This document shows positions 1-10,254 of a DNA stretch of 64,000 nt, piece by piece. Within the stretch, counting starts at the first letter, position 1; each line of letters opens with the position of its first letter. The notes under the pieces are model-generated. The model did no database searches. It saw only the letters and a program-made list of their open reading frames with translations, and was not told the DNA's origin. Both the position numbers and the translations under genes were made by a program. Source of the DNA: Siphonodentalium dalli (lineage: Eukaryota > Mollusca > Scaphopoda > Gadilida > Siphonodentaliidae); contig CP136062.1 of NCBI GenBank assembly GCA_032622095.1, positions 130,343,282 to 130,407,281 on the forward strand, written 5' to 3'.

Positions 1-838
1 CAGCATCGATGACAAATTCATTAAAAGTTTCACAGTTTTCCGGTTCATCGGTTTGTATGGCCGTAACTTCACCCATAGACCTCCGATAATTATTCCGCGG
101 TGGACGCACAAATGATGGGCACTGACGCCAAAAACGATGCTTTTGGTGACAAATCGAACACGATTTGCCATATGCCGTGCAAAACTGGTTCTCAAAATGC
201 TGTTGTCCGCACTTATTACACCCTGGTACTGTAGCTTTGGGATATAAAGTAGGTTGGCTTGTTACTGTAACGATTTTGAGAGCCCGCATTTATGTTATGA
301 ACCAGTTGTGAATCATGTGTCTCCGTGAAAGTTTTCAATCGATGTGGGGTCACTTCTGCCGATTTACAAAATTCAATCGCTTTCTCTCTCTTAATAGCCT
401 CGATCGAACTTCATCACCTTGAATTTCTTCAATTATAGACGATCACGAATTATACCTTCTGTTAATTCTCCATATTCGCAGCTTTTCGACAATAAATTTA
501 AGTCTGTGACAAATTAATCTATTATCTCGCGGTCTCTTTGTTTTCTTTGGTTAAACAATGTGTCTCTCAAATGTCACATTCCGTTTCGGTGTGCAGTAAT
601 CTTCGAATGCCTTGATTAGAACCTTGATTTTATTTCGATTACAAACGTATTAAATACCTCAATACCATCAGTTCCTGCCAGTGTCAAGAATGTAGCACAT
701 TGCTGATGTTCGGGTTTCTGATCTTTCTCTGTGGCTGCCATGTACAGCGAATATGCCTGCATCCATCTTCTCCAATTTTCGGCCACGTTGCCTCCCAAAA
801 GTAGCTTTCCTGGCGTCGGAAAACCGCCTTTCGTCATC
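1..838 (-). pseudogene. Decayed Gag region of a Ty3/gypsy-like LTR retrotransposon
   Basis: Read on the minus strand. The ATG at 835-837 opens a 73-residue piece with the GNVAENWRRW motif seen near the start of many gypsy-type Gag proteins. A second piece at about 430-600 carries the FVTDLNLL...CEYGELTEGIIRDRL signature, interrupted by stops and frame changes. A third, at 1-240, holds a double zinc knuckle (119-220): CNKCG, then H, C, YGKSCSICHQKH and a final C, followed by an acidic tail that runs off the window edge. Gag packages retrotransposon RNA, and the knuckles bind nucleic acid. The order of the pieces fits one element read right to left, with Pol lying outside the window. Several frameshifts make it inactive. 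The family call is confident; the exact lineage is not. Confidence 0.8.
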
Positions 839-893
839 GTCGAAAAGTTTTAAATTCTGACTCGATGTTTGTTACAGGCGTCTAGCTACTCAC

Positions 894-913
894 GATCCTC
901 ACTTCTGACATCG
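894..913 (-). other. Candidate primer-binding site of the gypsy-like element
   Basis: On the minus strand, directly after the candidate LTR, the sequence contains TGTCAGAAGTG followed by AGGAT. This resembles the complement of the 3' end of animal tRNA-Leu (TGGTGTCAGAAGTGGGAT, from general knowledge), with a few mismatches. Its place between the LTR end and the gag start is where a primer-binding site belongs. Confidence 0.5.
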
Positions 914-1056
914 TGTTGTGTTTGGACGTTAAATAGATTGGAGCAGTTTCAATAAACACGTTTCAATCCTCAGCCATATTCCAATAAGGCACCTGATCAC
1001 CACGTGACCAGACTCAATAATAAACGGAACAATATAAATAGTGTAGCTCCACTACA
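914..1056 (-). repeat. Candidate short 5' LTR of the gypsy-like element
   Basis: On the minus strand this about 143-bp segment begins TGTAGTGG and ends ACACAACA, giving the usual TG...CA termini. It contains an AT-rich TATTTATATT promoter-like stretch and abuts the candidate primer-binding site. The second LTR would lie left of the window, so the boundaries rest on position and termini only. Confidence 0.5.
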
Positions 1057-1485
1057 CATAAGGGAATATTTCATATTTTGCCGCAGATATTTCATATGCA
1101 TCAATCGGATCTTGAAACTAGAATGAATAAACTACAAACATAGTCAGTAAGGCGCAATTATTCCATCTCCAGTGCGACACCTCGTGTTTTATCAGCCTAT
1201 ACCATAATAGATCATGAGAATGCGAAAATCCTTCCGTTGAATTTGTACCGCAAATGTGATTTTGATATACATCTGGAGAATAAAATCTTGTGTATAATGA
1301 TATTAGACGCCAAAAGCTATAATAATATTATGGAAATAAGACAGAGGAAACCCAGGCTACAGACGCTGACATCGCTGACGCGTGAAATTCCGTGTATGTA
1401 ACATAAACCATATCTATTTTCTAAGTTCGGTAACTGCATGCGTAGACACCGGATAAAATAAGAGTTATATTCGAATTTCACTTGT
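1057..1485. other. No gene recognised
   Basis: AT-rich sequence with no reading frame of interest, no inverted repeat and no tandem array that I can see. Confidence 0.5.
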
Positions 1486-1507
1486 CGAAATAATTGTATG
1501 CCGCTGA

Positions 1508-1632
1508 TATGGACACTGGCTAATGCGGATCATGGCCGATACGGAACCTGTCGGATAAGGACCCTGGCTTTTACGGGCCATGGCTTATATTGACCAAGGC
1601 TGGTACGGGCCTTGGCTTATACGGACCTATTT
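1508..1632 (+). repeat. Degenerate minisatellite
   Basis: Phrases such as GGCTTATACGGACC, GGCTTTTACGGGCC and GGCTGGTACGGGCC recur every 15-18 bases, giving about six or seven imperfect units. An open frame starting in the array and running to 1870 is a by-product of it and shows no recognisable protein. Confidence 0.5.
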
Positions 1633-1639
1633 ATATAAT

Positions 1640-2080
1640 ACTTTCTTTGTTGTTTCAAGTATAGAACATTTTTGTTATATCTGCGTTGTATGCATCCACC
1701 GACTTGTTTTATCACCAGAACGTGATACAAATAAACATGTATTGGGATTGATGGTACACTGGCAAGTTTCCACGACATTTTGTGCAGGATGTTTTCTCAT
1801 ACAAAACGTAATATGTTGCCAGAATATCAACGAGGGAAAAGCATATAAAATGCATATTTACCAAAGCTAACGACATGAGAAGTAAGATGTCGGTAGTTCA
1901 ACATATAACGGTGGTACTAACATATTGCCTTAAAATACATGTATGATTTGTTCTTGCGAGATAATTGCATGTTATTTACAGGCAAATTTCGATAATATCG
2001 CTACTAGTGGGTACTACATAGATTTTACTTCTCATGCAGTAAGCTGTGATACAGACGCTTTTTAATAGAATTTTTGCATT
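1640..2080. other. No gene recognised
   Basis: AT-rich sequence. I see no domain, repeat or RNA gene here. Confidence 0.4.
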
Positions 2081-2172
2081 AGGTGCAAAAGTCGGTCAAA
2101 AGCTCTTCAGAGCTTGTGTTTGTAATATGTTTAAATACCTCCGACTTTAAAAAAATATCTTATCTTATCTTA
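2075..2172 (+). mobile_element. Probable SINE or LINE 3' tail ending in a short tandem repeat
   Basis: A GC-richer stretch with a small hairpin (AGCTCTTCAGAGCT) is followed by TTTAAATACCTCCGAC, an A-run and about three ATCTT units. A unique body ending in a short simple-repeat tail is the usual 3' end of a SINE or LINE. No internal RNA polymerase III promoter is evident, so it may be only a 3' fragment. Confidence 0.4.
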
Positions 2173-2179
2173 GGTTTCT

Positions 2180-2690
2180 GGCACATTGTAGCTTTCTGTA
2201 TCAAAATTCCTGCAACATAATGCCTGACAAATTTGCGAGGGTATGAACGTGCCCTAAAGGAGCCCAGGACACTCACACTTGGTAAAATGTAAACACAATA
2301 TGAAATATGTAAAATACATCACCACTAAGAAGAACATGAATAATTAGATAAAACTTTGTTCTAAAATATTCATTATTGACAGTTTCCAATAACGAAAACA
2401 TTTCGCGTGTTGAAACAAAATTAAACAAAACTGTTATAGTGATTTGTCAACAAACATCGCAAATCGTATATTAAGTTCAAATATTGTTGCATGAATATGA
2501 CTTAGCGGCATTTCCACTAAAACAGTAATGTTTACATAACAATGGTTTTGACATACTAAATGTCAGTATTGGACAGTTATTAATAATGAAAATAAGAACA
2601 ATAACTCAATCTAATTGTTTCATGTACTTGATGATAGTTGTTTTACAGACTTTATGATATTTCGAATGAACCCACTTTGATGGAATTGAA
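2180..2690. other. No gene recognised
   Basis: Very AT-rich, with many stops in all frames and no recognisable element. Confidence 0.4.
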
Positions 2691-2692
2691 TA

Positions 2693-3003
2693 CCTTTAAA
2701 GACATATTATGGACTTGTTCGGGTGCGTTAAATTGATAAGTTAGTACACATGCGCTATACCAACAAGGGGGATGTAGCATTCAACTAACATCGTCGAAAA
2801 TTTCAATGAAATAAACCATACCACTCCATAGAAAATATCGCCTGAACTACGCTCAATTGCAAATATTTTTTACATCTCTATTCGGGACGCAAATATCAGC
2901 GATAAATAACACAAATGATTTCGCCATCGAGAGTCATTGTGTTTAATTAATATATAATTAAGGCGGTGTTTGTTGTCAATATGAATTAATATAAAAAAAT
3001 TAC
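2693..3003 (+). repeat. Dispersed repeat A, copy 1 (3' half)
   Basis: Matches 26620-26885 by eye over several hundred bases, including TATGG-CTTGTTCG, GATGTAGCATTC, ACATCG-CGAAAAT and GAGTCA. It is diverged and AT-rich with no coding potential, probably an old non-autonomous transposon. Confidence 0.6.
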
Positions 3004-3004
3004 A

Positions 3005-4275
3005 ATTTCTATTTGATCACCCTACCGGAGTGTTTCACATCACTTTTATTTGAGACCTCAACACTATAGGACAGACTGTTCTACTTTTCTCGTCTCGGCG
3101 TGTTAGACACTCGAATTGATTGATTGTCCTTGGTCAGTTACGTTGGTACTGTCACGTTTTCTCTTGAAGGTCGTTTTCTTTATATGGAGTCGATCGTGAC
3201 TAAGAGTATGTTGGATGTGTAATTATGTACGTAGCGTATGTATATACGGCGCCATGGTTCAGCCGAGGTCGACCGATCGCGACCAAACAACCAGAGGCCA
3301 ATTATTCGTCAATATCAATCCTATAATAGCAATCAATACGCTGACTTCGAGTGACATACATATAATCACAACCACCACGCTACTAAATTTTCACCTATGG
3401 TCCTGACGTGTACTGAAACATGTTGACCTGCTTGTATACGTGTTCAGAATAGGATAGGATATTATAGGATATTTCCAATACACATATATATTACATAATA
3501 AGAAATATGGATAATTCTGTCTTTTATTGTTGGGAGGGGGGTGGCACAATCTGGCAAGACTATCTTCTTGCCATCCACAGAATGGTAAATATAGAAAGTA
3601 AATGTTTTTAGTTTGGGGGCTTAGTTCAAGGGTGTGTGAAAATGGATACTACAAGGGGGCTGTTCAAATTCGGATCATCGGGTAGTATTTTTGGTGGATG
3701 AAGTAACATGGACTACTGATTCGTAAGGTTGAAGTTGAACGCGTTGTATATACACTTAACGGGGTATGTTTTGTGGGCATCTGGGCATCCTCGATTTTTA
3801 GATTTTTTTATTTTAATACGAAGGTTAGAACAATCGGACCACAATCTATCGTCCACAGAATGGGTAAATCGTCACTGAACGACATCTGCTGTTGAAATTT
3901 AAATGTAGTTAACTCATGAGGCAGAAATATGCGAAATATATGTTGAACATAAAATATGAAAGTCATAAAAACTGAAAGCAAATTCGCTGGTTTGTTAGCT
4001 CAAGTCGAGTCATTTTGATACGAAAGATTGCTTTGTCTTGAAAACCAAGAATAGTTATTTTGGAAACAATTTGCACGAACGGCATCTTGCCCGACAAAAT
4101 AAGCTAATGCTTGCAAGCACTATAGGTAAGTTCTCTATAGTTGTTCAATAAATTCACTAGTTGGGAGATGTTTCTTTGCTTATCGAAGATTCAGTTTAAA
4201 AAAAATTGCCATGGCTACCAATTGTGGCGAAACTACCAACTGTGTCACCATAAAGCGGGTCGTAATATTCAGGAC
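3005..4275. other. No gene recognised
   Basis: AT-rich intergenic sequence. A 63-residue open frame at 3215-3406 shows no domain. A short imperfect repeat GGATAGGATATTATAGGATAT lies near 3450. Confidence 0.4.
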
Positions 4276-4279
4276 TAAA

Positions 4280-4322
4280 ATAATATAACAATAACATGAT
4301 TTTTGAGGCGTTATGGGTTATT
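4280..4322 (+). repeat. Fragment related to the palindromic repeat inside the neighbouring transposon
   Basis: This stretch, including ACATGATTTTTGAGGCG and TTATGGGTTATTA, closely matches the reverse complement of about 6498-6540 in the foldback inside the adjacent element. It sits immediately outside, or forms the very end of, the left terminal inverted repeat. There is no equivalent right of 7151, so it is either a pre-existing copy at the target site or the true left end whose right partner was lost. Confidence 0.55.
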
Positions 4323-4687
4323 ATTACCACTTTATAGGGCGTTCTCTAGGCCATTGATAATGTTTTTCGGGGCGTTCCAAATAGCGTATTGTTACCAAAA
4401 CAGCGGGCCGCGGGCCGATAATGAGAAGCCTAGTTCATTATCGGCCCGCGGCCCGGAAACTAGATCTCGTTTATTATCGCGCGAGTTACGTCCCTTCAAC
4501 TTCCGATCTGGCGTGTTTATTTCAAGAAAATAATGGGAAGATGTATCCGATTTCCCCGACACTATAGTGGCTTTATGATTGGAATTCACGCTATATGATT
4601 GAATTATTGTATCAAGCGTAAGTATGCATTAATAATTTTAGCTGTCAACCTCTCATTGTTTGTTTCTCGTCTTCAATGCTGGTTTTT
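4319..4687 (+). repeat. Left terminal inverted repeat of the recombinase element
   Basis: Matches the reverse complement of 6771-7151 from end to end. The outer 85 bases differ at only about two to four positions; the inner part is more diverged and the right copy has a roughly 10-bp extra stretch. It contains the palindrome at 4404-4455. The inner edge is the shared phrase CTCGTCTTCAATGCTGG. Confidence 0.85.
4404..4455. other. Left palindrome, candidate recombinase core site
   Basis: Two 21-bp arms (4404-4424 and 4435-4455), rich in CGGGCCG and ending in GATAATGA, form a perfect inverted repeat around the 10-base centre GAAGCCTAGT. Tyrosine recombinases bind inverted arms flanking a short overlap region. 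The same arms recur at the right end with a different centre. The functional role is inference. Confidence 0.6.
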
Positions 4688-4767
4688 CCCTCTCCTATTT
4701 TCGAGACACTGGCGTGTCAGCTGACAAGTCACATGGCCTATGTAAACAGACGACACATGCTTGCAAA

Positions 4768-6189
4768 ATGTCACAGTCTAGCGAATTAAACGAAACCGAT
4801 TTAAAAGCCTTAGAAAAAAGTAGTATTCCACAAAATACAACTAGAGCAACAGACTATGGAATAAAAAAATTCAGAGATTGGTTGGAGAAGAGAAATCGAA
4901 CATGTGATTTTAATACCATTTCTCCAGAACTTTTAAATGAAACATTGCGTAAATTCTATGCTGAAGTGAAACCAAAAAAAGAAGGCACAAGCTTATCACC
5001 AAGCACTCTGGCTGGCCTCAGAGCAGCAATTCATCGCCACATCACATCAGCACCAATAAGTCGGCCAATAAACATTATTCGAGATAAACATTTCCAATGT
5101 GCAAACAAAATGTTTGCTGCAAGATGTAAGCTGTATTTGAAAACTGGGAACCCCAAACCCAAACACAAACCCAGCATTGAAGACGAAGACATGAAGAAAG
5201 TAGGTGCATACCTCTCAAACTACGCAACCACTCCGGACATTCTTTTGGAGGCAACATGGTTTCATCTTTGTTACAATTTCGGTAGGCGAGGTCGTGAAGG
5301 TTGGGCTAAAATGTCAAAAGAAACATTTTCAATATCGAAGGATTCTGATGATGTAGAATTTGTGGAAATATCAGAAGCTGAAGCAACCAAAAACCACCAG
5401 GGTAGTGAAAATCATAGCGACATTGAATACAATAACCAAAGAATGTATGGCATGGGTGTCCAAGTGTTCAAGCTTCATTTGACCAAACTAAATGCAAATT
5501 CCGATAGGCTTTTCCAACACCCCAGAAAGACATATAGTCCTGATGAACACTGGTTCAAATGTGAACCAGTTGGTAAAAATGTACTATCAACCATGATGCA
5601 AAGAATATCCAGGAAAGCAGGTCTGTCAAAAGTCTACACATGTCATTGTGTGCGGGTCTCTACAGTCACAAATCTGCATTGGGGTGGAGTTAATCTGGAA
5701 ACAATTCGAAGCATCACGAACCACAGGAACATTGAAAGTTTAAAGCATTATATATCAGATAGTTCTACTGCCCAGAAACGAGAGTGTTCAAACATATTGA
5801 ATGCTTCCTTAAGTGTGAACCCTAACCATGATGACCCAGATGACTTTGATTCCATTAGCACTGCTGGGGGGAGTTACACTGTTGACCACAGTATTGTTGG
5901 CAGTGATGCAGTAAGCAATGACAATGACACAAATACAGAAAATGCAGTACCTGAACCTGACTCTTCTGAAGTGAACTTAATCGCGAATGAAGGCATCATA
6001 ACCATTCCACCAAATGCTCCTCCTGGAACAGTTTTTAATGTTGATGTTCCAGTTGTTCCATGTGCTTTATCTGCAAGTACATCAACTACTACTAGTACTA
6101 GTAGTAATCTGAATATACATCCACTCGCACCAAGCGTCATGGTTGGGGCCACATTCAATGACTGCACAATTCACATGCACTATAAATGA
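4768..6189 (+). CDS. Crypton-type tyrosine recombinase (DUF3504-like)
   Basis: A 473-residue protein from the first ATG (4768, context AAAATGT). The frame is open upstream to 4660 but without an ATG, and that part lies within the terminal inverted repeat, so 4768 is preferred. Numbering from 4660: an N-terminal SAM-like DNA-binding region (about 60-160, with YGIKKFRDWLEKR) is followed by a catalytic core. Core residues visible are Arg210 in GRRGRE, the HxxR pair His329 and Arg332 (CHCVR), His355 in ITNHRN and Tyr364 in LKHY. These are the nucleophile and charged residues of the family, so it may be active. A low-complexity Ser/Thr/Asp linker (about 390-485) leads to a conserved-looking C terminus with FNDCTIHMHY. 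The protein would cut and rejoin element ends in the nucleus. Similar domains occur in domesticated animal proteins (ZMYM, QRICH1, KIAA1958 families), but the flanking inverted repeats argue for a mobile copy. Confidence 0.85.
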   Translation: MSQSSELNETDLKALEKSSIPQNTTRATDYGIKKFRDWLEKRNRTCDFNTISPELLNETLRKFYAEVKPKKEGTSLSPSTLAGLRAAIHRHITSAPISRPINIIRDKHFQCANKMFAARCKLYLKTGNPKPKHKPSIEDEDMKKVGAYLSNYATTPDILLEATWFHLCYNFGRRGREGWAKMSKETFSISKDSDDVEFVEISEAEATKNHQGSENHSDIEYNNQRMYGMGVQVFKLHLTKLNANSDRLFQHPRKTYSPDEHWFKCEPVGKNVLSTMMQRISRKAGLSKVYTCHCVRVSTVTNLHWGGVNLETIRSITNHRNIESLKHYISDSSTAQKRECSNILNASLSVNPNHDDPDDFDSISTAGGSYTVDHSIVGSDAVSNDNDTNTENAVPEPDSSEVNLIANEGIITIPPNAPPGTVFNVDVPVVPCALSASTSTTTSTSSNLNIHPLAPSVMVGATFNDCTIHMHYK

Positions 6190-6260
6190 CTTTTAACTCA
6201 TTGTTAACTTAGTGTTAAGTCTGTTGCATTTAGTTGGTGTTAAAATGATATTAAATTAAA

Positions 6261-6760
6261 ATGTTCTTGAAAATATTTCTCTCTTAATCTATTTCAATAT
6301 TCCACTGAATCCTCAAATGGGTCAAATGTCCAAAACTGTGGTAATAATAGTAATAACATGATTTCATCGGGCATTATGGTTTATTAACGGCCCTCTGGAA
6401 TGATTAACAGCCCTCGGGCCTATTAGCTGCACTCGACTTCGTCTCGGGCCGCTAATAGGCCCTTGGGCTGTTAATCATTCCAGCCGGGCCGTTAATAAAC
6501 CATAACGCCCTCAAAAATCATGTTAGTGTTATATTAACGCCCTCTGGAATGATTAACAGCCCAAGTGCATATTAGCGGCCCAAGACGAAGTCGATGGCCG
6601 CTAATGGGCCCGAGGGCTGTTAATCATTCCAGAGGGCCGTTAATAAACCATAATGCCCGATACGATCATGTTATTACTATTATTACCACATATTTGGACA
6701 TTTGACCCAGTGGAATAATGAAGTAGGCCTAGATTAAGAGAAAGATATTTCCAAGAACAT
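6261..6760. repeat. 500-bp foldback of nested palindromes inside the recombinase element
   Basis: The outer arms (TGTTCTTG...CTCTTAATCTA and complement) pair across the whole segment. Inside lie two tandem palindromes of about 150-170 bp, about 6352-6522 and 6525-6675. Each carries GGTTTATTAACGG and GGAATGATTAACAGCCC arms and a centre resembling GACTTCGTC. Outside them the phrase GTGGTAATAATAGTAATAACATGAT appears on both sides in inverted order. The outer TATTATTACCAC also occurs at the tip of the terminal inverted repeats. It may be a nested non-autonomous element or part of the transposon's own end structure. Confidence 0.75.
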
Positions 6761-6770
6761 ATAAATAAAT

Positions 6771-7151
6771 AAAAACCAGCATTGAAGACGAGTGACAAAC
6801 GATGAGAGTTTGACAGCTAAAGTCATTTATGCATATTTACGCTTGAGACAATAATTCAACCATATACCGTGATTTCCAATCATAAAACCACTACAGTGTG
6901 AGGAAAATATGGTACATTTTCCCCATTATTTTCTTGAAATAAACACGGTAAGTCTGATATTAAAGGGACGTAACTCGCGTGATAATAAACGAGATCTAAC
7001 TTCCGGTCAGTTGCCGGGCCGCGGGCCGATAATGAACAGAGTTTTACATTATCGGCCCGCGGCCCGGTGTTCTGGTAACAATACGCTATTTGGAACGCCC
7101 CGAAAAACATTATCAATGGCCTAGAGAACGCCCTATAAAGTGGCAATAATA
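6771..7151 (-). repeat. Right terminal inverted repeat of the recombinase element
   Basis: Reverse complement of 4319-4687, strongest over the outer 85 bases. It starts at AAAAACCAGCATTGAAGACGAG and ends at CCACTTTATAGGG-type sequence on the complementary strand. Relative to the left copy it holds an extra stretch of about 10 bp next to the palindrome at 7015-7066. Confidence 0.85.
7015..7066. other. Right palindrome, candidate recombinase core site
   Basis: Two 21-bp arms (7015-7035 and 7046-7066) with a single mismatch surround the 10-base centre ACAGAGTTTT. The arms are the same as in the left palindrome, while the centre differs at most positions. The spacing is identical to the left site. 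Confidence 0.6.
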
Positions 7152-8205
7152 GAGGATATCTATTATTTTTGGGTGGATGCCGAAACGTATCTCATGAGTG
7201 GCAGAGGCAACTGTTTAATTTCGCGAGCGGCTTGTCGTGAGCGAAAATAAACATTTGTCTCGATCACGAATGAGATGATGGTCAGTATCTACACAAAACA
7301 ATAGATTTTATGTTTATTATACACGTTTCAGAAGAATTCATAATTTTTTTCATTGACATCTTTGATCGGTGAATCAATGCCAACAGCACTTATCTATGTA
7401 CCCAGTCTCACTGTACTGCCCACCACAGATAAATATAGTTCGAATTTGAATCCATTGATATCAACATAAGTATGTCGAATTTCAACACATGGCGTTTGTT
7501 TACATATCACAGCGTTTAGTTCATGAATATACCAAAGATCACTCACATCCTATCTTAGATGACTGATATACATAGACGGACATTTTACTGAAGGCCATAA
7601 GAAGAGATGGTAGACAAAACTTTACCAGATGTATACATTGTTCCCTTCATTCTGCCCCGTGTTCACATGCACTAACGATCATTAAAACATGACCTACTAT
7701 GACAGATACAGAGATTCAAAGTTGACGCAGATACATTTTCACTATAGACGGCCCATATCTGTGCAACAAATGAATGGACTAAACCAGTTCCATCATCTCG
7801 ATATCCCTTCAAACATGGTGGTTCGTGACCATAGCAAATGTAACTCAAATCGGACCTACGTGTATGATGACTGAGATAACGAGATCCAAATGACACATTT
7901 CTAAACCGCTTCGTTTGCGGGGGATAGCTGTTATATGTGAAAATTAGAACAATCCTACCAAGAACTGGATACCACAGAATAAACAATATAATTTAAGCTA
8001 CTCGTGATATTTAGGCCTAAAATTTAAGATCACAAAAGAACATGAATGTGGATATGAATATTAAAAGCTTACTTTATGGAAACAATTCTGACAGTAATGC
8101 AACAAATAATCTTATCTTTAATACTGTCCATCTATACTTCGAATCTACCAAGCGGTTTGATTCAAAATCTTTAATATAATACACTTAAACCTGATTGAAC
8201 AAGTA
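7152..8205. other. No gene recognised
   Basis: AT-rich sequence. Two overlapping open frames on opposite strands at 7672-7986 show no recognisable domain. Confidence 0.4.
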
Positions 8206-8214
8206 CATGTATTT

Positions 8215-8348
8215 TTTACTGTATCATCCCTCTACACCACAGCCCTTTGGTTTTTGGGTCTGGTCTTATATAGGTTTTCCTGTTGATCGGACCCGGTGCT
8301 ATATTATTGATATGAAGCATATGTACAAATAAACTTTATTTACAAAAA
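8215..8348 (+). mobile_element. Possible LINE or SINE 3' fragment
   Basis: GC-richer phrases (CCACAGCCCTTTGGTTTTTGG, GATCGGACCCGGTGC) are followed by AAATAAACTTTATTTAC and an A-run. The layout, a unique body then a polyadenylation-like signal and A-rich end, is that of a retroposed 3' end. I cannot name a family. Confidence 0.3.
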
Positions 8349-8547
8349 AATAGATCCACCGTCAGATTTGACACCAAATAATTAAAAATGTCCTAAATAA
8401 ATTTCCCGCTTATTAGGCAAAATAAAATAACAGCTACATGCAATCGCACTCATTCGCATCACATAGACATAAAAAAAAACCACACAATCGAAAACACATT
8501 AGGGCCATCCGAAACACCACAGCACCCCAAATATACAAGTACACAAC

Positions 8548-8945
8548 TTTTAAACTACAATAATAATCATTTGGAAAATTGCCAACAATTGACGGGTACT
8601 AGGTTGGAATTAAGAAGGTTAGAATGTTCTAACCAAAAGAGTGCGCATGAAATTTGCCACGGTTGCAAATTTGATGGGTACATGTAAGTAATTGATTTTG
8701 GAAACAAGACGCCTGAAACTACCCACAATTTAAAGGTACATGTATCGATCTTGTAGTTTCGCAAGCTGTTACATAACATTTGTCTTTAGACTCATTGCAT
8801 CAGATCTTAACGAGAGGTGGGACTGTCCCATTGGAAAGTAGGGATACCCCCGCCGGGCGATTGTGCAACAACAATGCATGGTAGCCACATTAAATACATA
8901 TTATGGAATTGTTCCTGTGCCTAAACCGATAAGTTTTACATTGCA
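8548..8945 (+). repeat. Dispersed repeat A, copy 2
   Basis: Shares with 26448-26660 the phrases TTTTAAACTACAATAAT, GATCTTGTAGTTTCGCA, CTCATTGC, GAGGTGGG, GGGATACC or GGATACC, and CCGCCGGGC. It carries an extra internal stretch of about 170 bp and lacks the 3' half present in copy 1. No coding potential. Confidence 0.6.
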
Positions 8946-8964
8946 AGTCGTTATATCGAGTTTT

Positions 8965-9490
8965 GTATATTTTGTATATTTGGGGGTGCGGTGGTGTTTC
9001 GGATGGCTCCAATGCGCTTTCACTCTTTATGTTTGTGCTATATAAGGTCAAGTTCTCTTTTCAGTCATTTGCCGCTTAATGAATATCCTTTGGTCTGATT
9101 GGCTGAGACCATCATATATTTGCCACCGTATAATCTTGCAATAATCGGTCGGTAATTTCCGTTACGTTATTGATACGTCATTGATCTCAGTTACATGAAT
9201 TGACATGTCCAGGCTATTGTTGAATCGCTATTATTATTATTTTGTATATACTACTATTATGCCTATTATTTATGTATTTGAATTGCATATACATAAACAG
9301 GAATTCCTTTTGAACGAAAGGAAGTACATGTTTGCGTTGTCGATTGGACGGTACATAATTATGACAACCACATGGCATTCACACTTTGATTGACATCACT
9401 CGATTTAGATACTTGTCCAATTTGGCCAGAATGTTATCATAATATCCAGAGTAAAAATCCTCTATCATATCCATTGCATTATCACAATAC
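8965..9490. other. No gene recognised
   Basis: AT-rich sequence with short open frames only and no structure I can name. Confidence 0.4.
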
Positions 9491-9499
9491 CTTACTCGT

Positions 9500-9590
9500 A
9501 TTTAAATTCGCGCAGTACTATTTTTCGCTCAGTTTTGTATTCGCGCACTTTGAATGCGCGCACCTTGCTGTGCGAATTCAAAACTGACGA
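9500..9590 (+). repeat. Small palindrome-containing repeat
   Basis: TTTGTATTCGCGCA and TGCGAATTCAAAAC pair around a GCGCGC-rich centre. The phrase ACTATTTTTCGCTCAG with an ATTCGCGCA neighbour recurs at 10200-10235, showing a dispersed repeat. Confidence 0.45.
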
Positions 9591-9604
9591 ATATATTTTC
9601 GTAA

Positions 9605-10190
9605 AGTGCTTGGATTTGATGTCAGTTTCATATCTTAATCGTTAATGAAGATACGTGTGCATATTAAACACCACCACGGTGGCTTTACATCGTGTATAAT
9701 TTAAAACATATAACTGCATCACCAATGTGTTGTGAAGACGGGACTTTATATCCTCAAGATAATTATTCTGATATTGAAATAGTTATAAACATAATTGAAA
9801 TGAACTCGAAAGAAGTAAAACCACCACTGCGTGTATAAAACATCAGAATAAATCAAAACTTAACTGTGGGTTGTGTTGACATAACTAACTCAGACTGTTT
9901 CAGTGCCAGCGTTTTAGTGCCAGCGTTGCAATGCGAATAGGGGGACGTGCTTCCGTGCATCTTCAGTCTGCAATATGCGTATTCCTTACAAGTATTTCAA
10001 CAGCAATGATGTTACTATGATTTGTTGCTATATAATTATGTCATATACATCAGTAATGGTTTTGATGTTGGTTGCCCGCATGTAAATTATAGTCCTACAA
10101 GCCTTAATATTCGGTCCAACCTTCCGTAATGTGTATACATGTAACTCATCAACATATAGCCTTCTTGTTTCCCGGTGGTTTAGTATAAAC
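9605..10190. other. No gene recognised
   Basis: AT-rich sequence. The only regularity is CAGTGCCAGCGTT / TAGTGCCAGCGTT, an imperfect two-unit tandem near 9900-9928. Confidence 0.4.
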
Positions 10191-10254
10191 TAAGAAGTCG
10201 TACTATTTTTCGCTCAGATTTAAATTCGCGCACCGACGGGTATGTATAGATACT

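Larger units (their letters stand above)
4319..7151 (+). mobile_element. Crypton-like tyrosine-recombinase transposon with long terminal inverted repeats
   Basis: About 2.83 kb bounded by inverted repeats of about 370-380 bp. It carries one long open frame for a tyrosine recombinase and, downstream, a 500-bp foldback. The outermost ends read TATTATTACCACTTTATAGGG on the left and its near-exact complement on the right. Cryptons move with a tyrosine recombinase through a circular DNA intermediate and are not normally described with long terminal inverted repeats, which makes the architecture odd. I find no convincing target-site duplication outside 4319 and 7151. An intact frame and well-matched ends suggest a fairly recent insertion. 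Confidence 0.75.

Noticed and set aside
4660-4767. Longer N terminus for the recombinase
   Set aside because: No ATG in this stretch, and its beginning is part of the terminal inverted repeat.
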